NCBI RefSeq assembly: GCF_003062295.1
Contig: NZ_PYCN01000001.1
Location: 144,001-208,000, forward strand
Direction: 5' to 3'
Length of the DNA stretch: 64,000 nt
From: Bradyrhizobium algeriense
GTDB taxonomy: Bacteria; Pseudomonadota; Alphaproteobacteria; Rhizobiales; Xanthobacteraceae
Below, in pieces: positions 61,401-64,000 of this stretch; position 1 is the stretch's first letter, and each line of letters opens with the position of its first letter. A program made the position numbers and the translations under genes. The notes below the pieces were generated by a model. The model was not told where the DNA came from and did no database searches. It worked only from the letters and a program-made list of their open reading frames with translations.

Positions 61401-63182
61401 CTACGCCGCGACGAGCAATTCGCCAACCTCGGCCATGCCGACGTTGCGCTCGCCGAGCAAATGATCGGTGATGGCGCGCTGCGTCGCGTTTTCCGCAAGC
61501 CGGAACGGGTCGCCCGCCGCAACGCGGTGGTCAACCACCATGCGCGACAGCAATAGCCGCTTGGCATCGCCGCGCATTTCGTGGATGCGACCGCCCTCCC
61601 AGGCCAGCGCGACCGCGCTGGCGACATGATAGAGCAGGCTGGTGGCGCGCCGCGCATCGCCCTCATTGTCGCTCCGGCTGGCCACTTCGCGCGCGAAGCC
61701 GACGGCGCGGTCGGTCAAGTCCCGCAGGCGGTCGCGCCAGGCCTGCGGCACGTTGGCGCTGTCGTCGAGACGGGCGTGCAGGTCCGCCGCCAACGCCGCA
61801 TCGGCACCGTGACGACCGACCGCGCGCGTCAGCGCATCGATCGCGACGATGTTGCCGGTGCCTTCCCAGATCGATCCGAGATGGGCATCGCGCAGCAGCC
61901 GCGCAGTGGCGAATTCCTCGATATAGCCGATGCCACCGCGCATCTCCAAGGCATCGCCGCAGACTTTTCGTGCATCGCGCGTCGCGCGGAATTTCAGGGT
62001 CGGCGTCAGGATCCGCAGCAGCGCCGCCGCATCCTGGCTGCCGGCCTCCGCCCGATCGAGCGCATCTGCCGTGAGAAAACTCACCGACAGCGCCTGCTCG
62101 GTCGGCAGCATGATCTTCATCAATTGCCGGCGCGCCAGCGGCAAGTCGACGATACGCTGGCCGAACACCACGCGATTTTTCGCGACCGTCATCGCGTCAT
62201 GATACGCGCGCCGCATCAGCGCGGTGGATTTGACGCCATTACTAAGCCGCGAGGAATTGACCATCTCGGCCATCTGTACAAAACCGCGATCGAGCTTGCC
62301 GACCGCATAGGCAATCGCACCCTCGAACTTGATCTCGCCGGATGCCATCGAACGGGTGCCGAGCTTGTCCTTCAGGCGAACGATCCGATAGTGGTTTTGC
62401 GAGCCGTCGTCGAGGTGCCGCGGCATCAGGAACAGCCCGACGCCGCGCGTGCCGGGACCTGCTCCCTCGGGCCGCGCCAACAGCATCACCACCTTGGCAT
62501 CGGCATTGGAGCAGAACCACTTTTCGCCATAGAGCCGCCAGTGGTCGCCTTCCTGCACGGCTTTCGTCGTCAGCGTGCCGACGTCGGAGCCGCCCTCCTT
62601 CTCGGTCATGAACTGGCCGCCCTGGGTGAGTTTGCTCATGTCGGTCTGGGTCAGGCCGTCCAGATACTTCGCCTTTAGCGCTTCGCTGCCGAAATTGTTG
62701 AGTAGTTTGGCACAGCCGTCGGTGACGTTGATCGGACAGCCCATGCCGAACTCGGTCTGATTGAACAGGAACGTGAAGGCGTGCTTGGCCACCACAGGGT
62801 ATTTGTCCGGCCAGCCCATGATGCCCTTGCGGATCGACAGCGCGTGAATGCCGAACTCGCCGAACGCGGCTTTTTCCAGTTCGCGATAGGCCGGGTGATA
62901 TTCGATGTATTGGGTATCGCGGCCGAACTTGTCGCGCTGGTGCAGCACCGGCGTGTGGCGGTCGGCGAGCCGCGCGCATTCGTCGAGATAGCCGCCGGCC
63001 AGCTCGCCGAGGCGATCGAGATGCGGCTCGATATGGCGGAACAATGCATCAGGGAGATGCAAGCGAAGCAGATCCGTCAATGCCGGATCGGCCCGGTAGA
63101 AATTCATTCCCGTCGTATCAGGCGCGAGCAATCCCGGCTGATTGACTGCCGCTGATGCACGGTCCTGCATAAGTGGATGCAT
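61401..63182 (-). CDS. AidB-like acyl-CoA dehydrogenase
   Basis: 593 residues from ATG 63182; ATG 63218 is a longer alternative. The length (about 200 more than a normal acyl-CoA dehydrogenase) and the segments FLFNQTEFGMGCPINVTDGC, FMTEKEGGSDVGTLTTKAVQ and GGIGYIEEFATARLLRDAHL match AidB. E. coli AidB is an alkylation-response flavoprotein that binds DNA; relatives act as long-chain FadE-like enzymes, so either role is possible. The GST remnant and an SDR gene are divergent from it. Confidence 0.9.
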   Translation of the reverse strand: MHPLMQDRASAAVNQPGLLAPDTTGMNFYRADPALTDLLRLHLPDALFRHIEPHLDRLGELAGGYLDECARLADRHTPVLHQRDKFGRDTQYIEYHPAYRELEKAAFGEFGIHALSIRKGIMGWPDKYPVVAKHAFTFLFNQTEFGMGCPINVTDGCAKLLNNFGSEALKAKYLDGLTQTDMSKLTQGGQFMTEKEGGSDVGTLTTKAVQEGDHWRLYGEKWFCSNADAKVVMLLARPEGAGPGTRGVGLFLMPRHLDDGSQNHYRIVRLKDKLGTRSMASGEIKFEGAIAYAVGKLDRGFVQMAEMVNSSRLSNGVKSTALMRRAYHDAMTVAKNRVVFGQRIVDLPLARRQLMKIMLPTEQALSVSFLTADALDRAEAGSQDAAALLRILTPTLKFRATRDARKVCGDALEMRGGIGYIEEFATARLLRDAHLGSIWEGTGNIVAIDALTRAVGRHGADAALAADLHARLDDSANVPQAWRDRLRDLTDRAVGFAREVASRSDNEGDARRATSLLYHVASAVALAWEGGRIHEMRGDAKRLLLSRMVVDHRVAAGDPFRLAENATQRAITDHLLGERNVGMAEVGELLVAA

Positions 63183-63273
63183 TTTTAGCCCTTGTCCGTT
63201 CCGCCCCATATTGATCATCTACCGATAGCGCAGGCGGACGCGCCGTCAACAACCATCATTGGAGGACCGCCCC

Positions 63274-63430
63274 ATGGCGGACGGATACCGCATCATCGGC
63301 ACCGGGATGTCGTTGCTATTTCCGCTGCAAGGACATTCGGCTCCAATGGATTTTTGCGAAACGCAGCCGACGGGTGCGATCTCGAGCCTATCCTCGCCTC
63401 CTCGGGTTGCCTTGCGAGATTGCGCGCCTA
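63274..63430 (+). pseudogene. Remnant of a glutathione S-transferase N-terminus
   Basis: ATG 63274, after GGAGGACCG, starts MADGYRIIGTGMS, the N-terminus of a common Bradyrhizobium glutathione S-transferase. The family continues with SYFRYKGIPHQWI-like sequence; here the matching YFRCKDIRLQWI is found one frame on, and LRNAADG follows in a third frame. About eight residues after MS are also missing. The rest of the enzyme (about 170 residues) is absent. At least two frameshifts and deletions show a decayed gene. The same GGAGGACCG..CCCATGG context is repeated at the next gene's start. Confidence 0.6.
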
Positions 63431-63464
63431 GATACCAAGTCTTGACCACCGGAGGACCGCGCCC

Positions 63465-64000
63465 ATGGAATCGCCAAAATACAAGATTGCCCTGATCGTC
63501 GGTGCCGGCGAAGGATTGAGCGCATCGCTGGCGCGGTTGCTCGCGCGCGAAGGCATTAAGGTTGCCCTCGCCGCACGCAAAATCGAAAAGCTCGGCGCGC
63601 TCTGCACCGAGACGGGCGCTCGCGCCTTTGCCTGCAATGCGACCGAAGCCGAGGAGGTCGAGCGTCTGTTCGGCATGGTCGAGCGTGAGATCGGCACACC
63701 CGATATCGTCGTCTACAACGCCAGCGGGCGGGTGCGCGGCGCCTTTACTGATCTGGTGCCGGCGGATGTTGCGCAGGCGATTGCGGTTTCCGGTTTCGGC
63801 GGCTTCCAGGTGGCGCAGCAGGCGGCGCTCCGTATGCTGCCGAACAAGCACGGCGCGATCCTGTTCACCGGCGCCTCCGCCAGCGTCAAGGGCTATCCGC
63901 AATCGGCGCCGTTTGCGATGGGCAAATTCGCGCTACGCGGGCTCGCCCAGAGCATGGCGCGCGAATTGTCGCCGCAGGGTATTCATGTCGCGCATTTCGT
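63465..64000 (+). CDS. SDR-family oxidoreductase, 3' end outside window
   Basis: 178 residues visible from ATG 63465 with GGAGG upstream; the frame stays open to the window end. NAD(P)-binding stretch ALIVGAGEGLSASLARLLAR, with GEG in place of the usual GIG, then YNASGRVRG. The catalytic Ser region reads FTGASASVKGYPQSAPFAMG, where the usual catalytic Tyr of YxxxK is replaced (PFAMGKFALRG keeps Lys). It may therefore be a divergent or non-classical SDR. The substrate is unknown. Confidence 0.88.
   Translation, partial: MESPKYKIALIVGAGEGLSASLARLLAREGIKVALAARKIEKLGALCTETGARAFACNATEAEEVERLFGMVEREIGTPDIVVYNASGRVRGAFTDLVPADVAQAIAVSGFGGFQVAQQAALRMLPNKHGAILFTGASASVKGYPQSAPFAMGKFALRGLAQSMARELSPQGIHVAHF

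Noticed and set aside
63259..63495. 78-residue plus-strand frame read as an intact small protein
   Set aside because: Only its first ~13 residues resemble a family (GST); the rest is out of frame with the homologous pieces and runs into the SDR gene.
1..64000. rRNA, tRNA, prophage or insertion sequence
   Set aside because: No conserved rRNA stretches, no cloverleaf with TTCRANNC-type arms noticed, and no integrase, phage or transposase-like proteins among the genes.

Overview
The window is high-GC alphaproteobacterial chromosome, most like Bradyrhizobium or a close relative (Nitrobacteraceae). This rests on gene content recognised by eye: an MbfA-type ferritin/VIT1 iron exporter behind an Irr-type palindrome, an NdvA/ChvA-type cyclic glucan exporter, a DUF1013/TrcR regulator, minCDE behind a CtrA-type box, many acyl-CoA enzymes, and the family's usual palindromic intergenic repeats. 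No database search was possible. No rRNA, tRNA, CRISPR array, prophage or insertion sequence was found.

Layout. 1-8.6 kb: a cut-off SAM/class III nucleotide cyclase with a CRP-like site upstream, threonine ammonia-lyase with ACT domain, a NarL/NarX-type two-component pair whose genes overlap by 4 bases, and several small exported or membrane-anchored proteins of unknown function. 8.7-17.1 kb: an EamA transporter divergent from a MocR regulator, a large MscS channel, a nitronate monooxygenase and an acyl-CoA synthetase. 17.1-21.8 kb: minCDE, divergent from a membrane-anchored protein and an N-terminally extended orphan LIV-type binding protein. 21.8-27.3 kb: thioesterase, SDR, a ModE/PBP-like regulator, an aldehyde dehydrogenase broken by a one-base frameshift, and a second nitronate monooxygenase. 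27.5-42.1 kb: mostly housekeeping genes (VTT membrane protein, HisE-like protein, NMT1-like binding protein, glucan exporter, D,D-carboxypeptidase, FadD, peroxiredoxin, rnhA-thrB-ispH, TrcR) with small exported proteins.

42.3-55.8 kb is a coherent CoA-ester catabolic island: nitroreductase, two duplicated 415-residue acyl-CoA dehydrogenases, a third of a different type, feruloyl-CoA-synthase-like ligase, crotonase, 3-hydroxyacyl-CoA dehydrogenase-like SDR and TetR regulator on the minus strand; thiolase, second acyl-CoA ligase and epoxide hydrolase-like enzyme on the plus strand. Together they supply every step of one beta-oxidation turn (activation, desaturation, hydration, oxidation, thiolysis), perhaps of a phenylpropanoid or cyclic acid. 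55.8-64 kb: MbfA iron exporter, GNAT, amidase, small proteins, zinc alcohol dehydrogenase, AidB-like acyl-CoA dehydrogenase, a decayed glutathione S-transferase fragment and a partial SDR.

The best leads are the CRP-like site in the cyclase promoter, the CtrA box before minC, the aldehyde dehydrogenase frameshift with a leader that could hide its own start codon, a 9-base motif shared across that locus, the acyl-CoA dehydrogenase duplication, and the GST remnant. No single clearly new multi-gene system was found.
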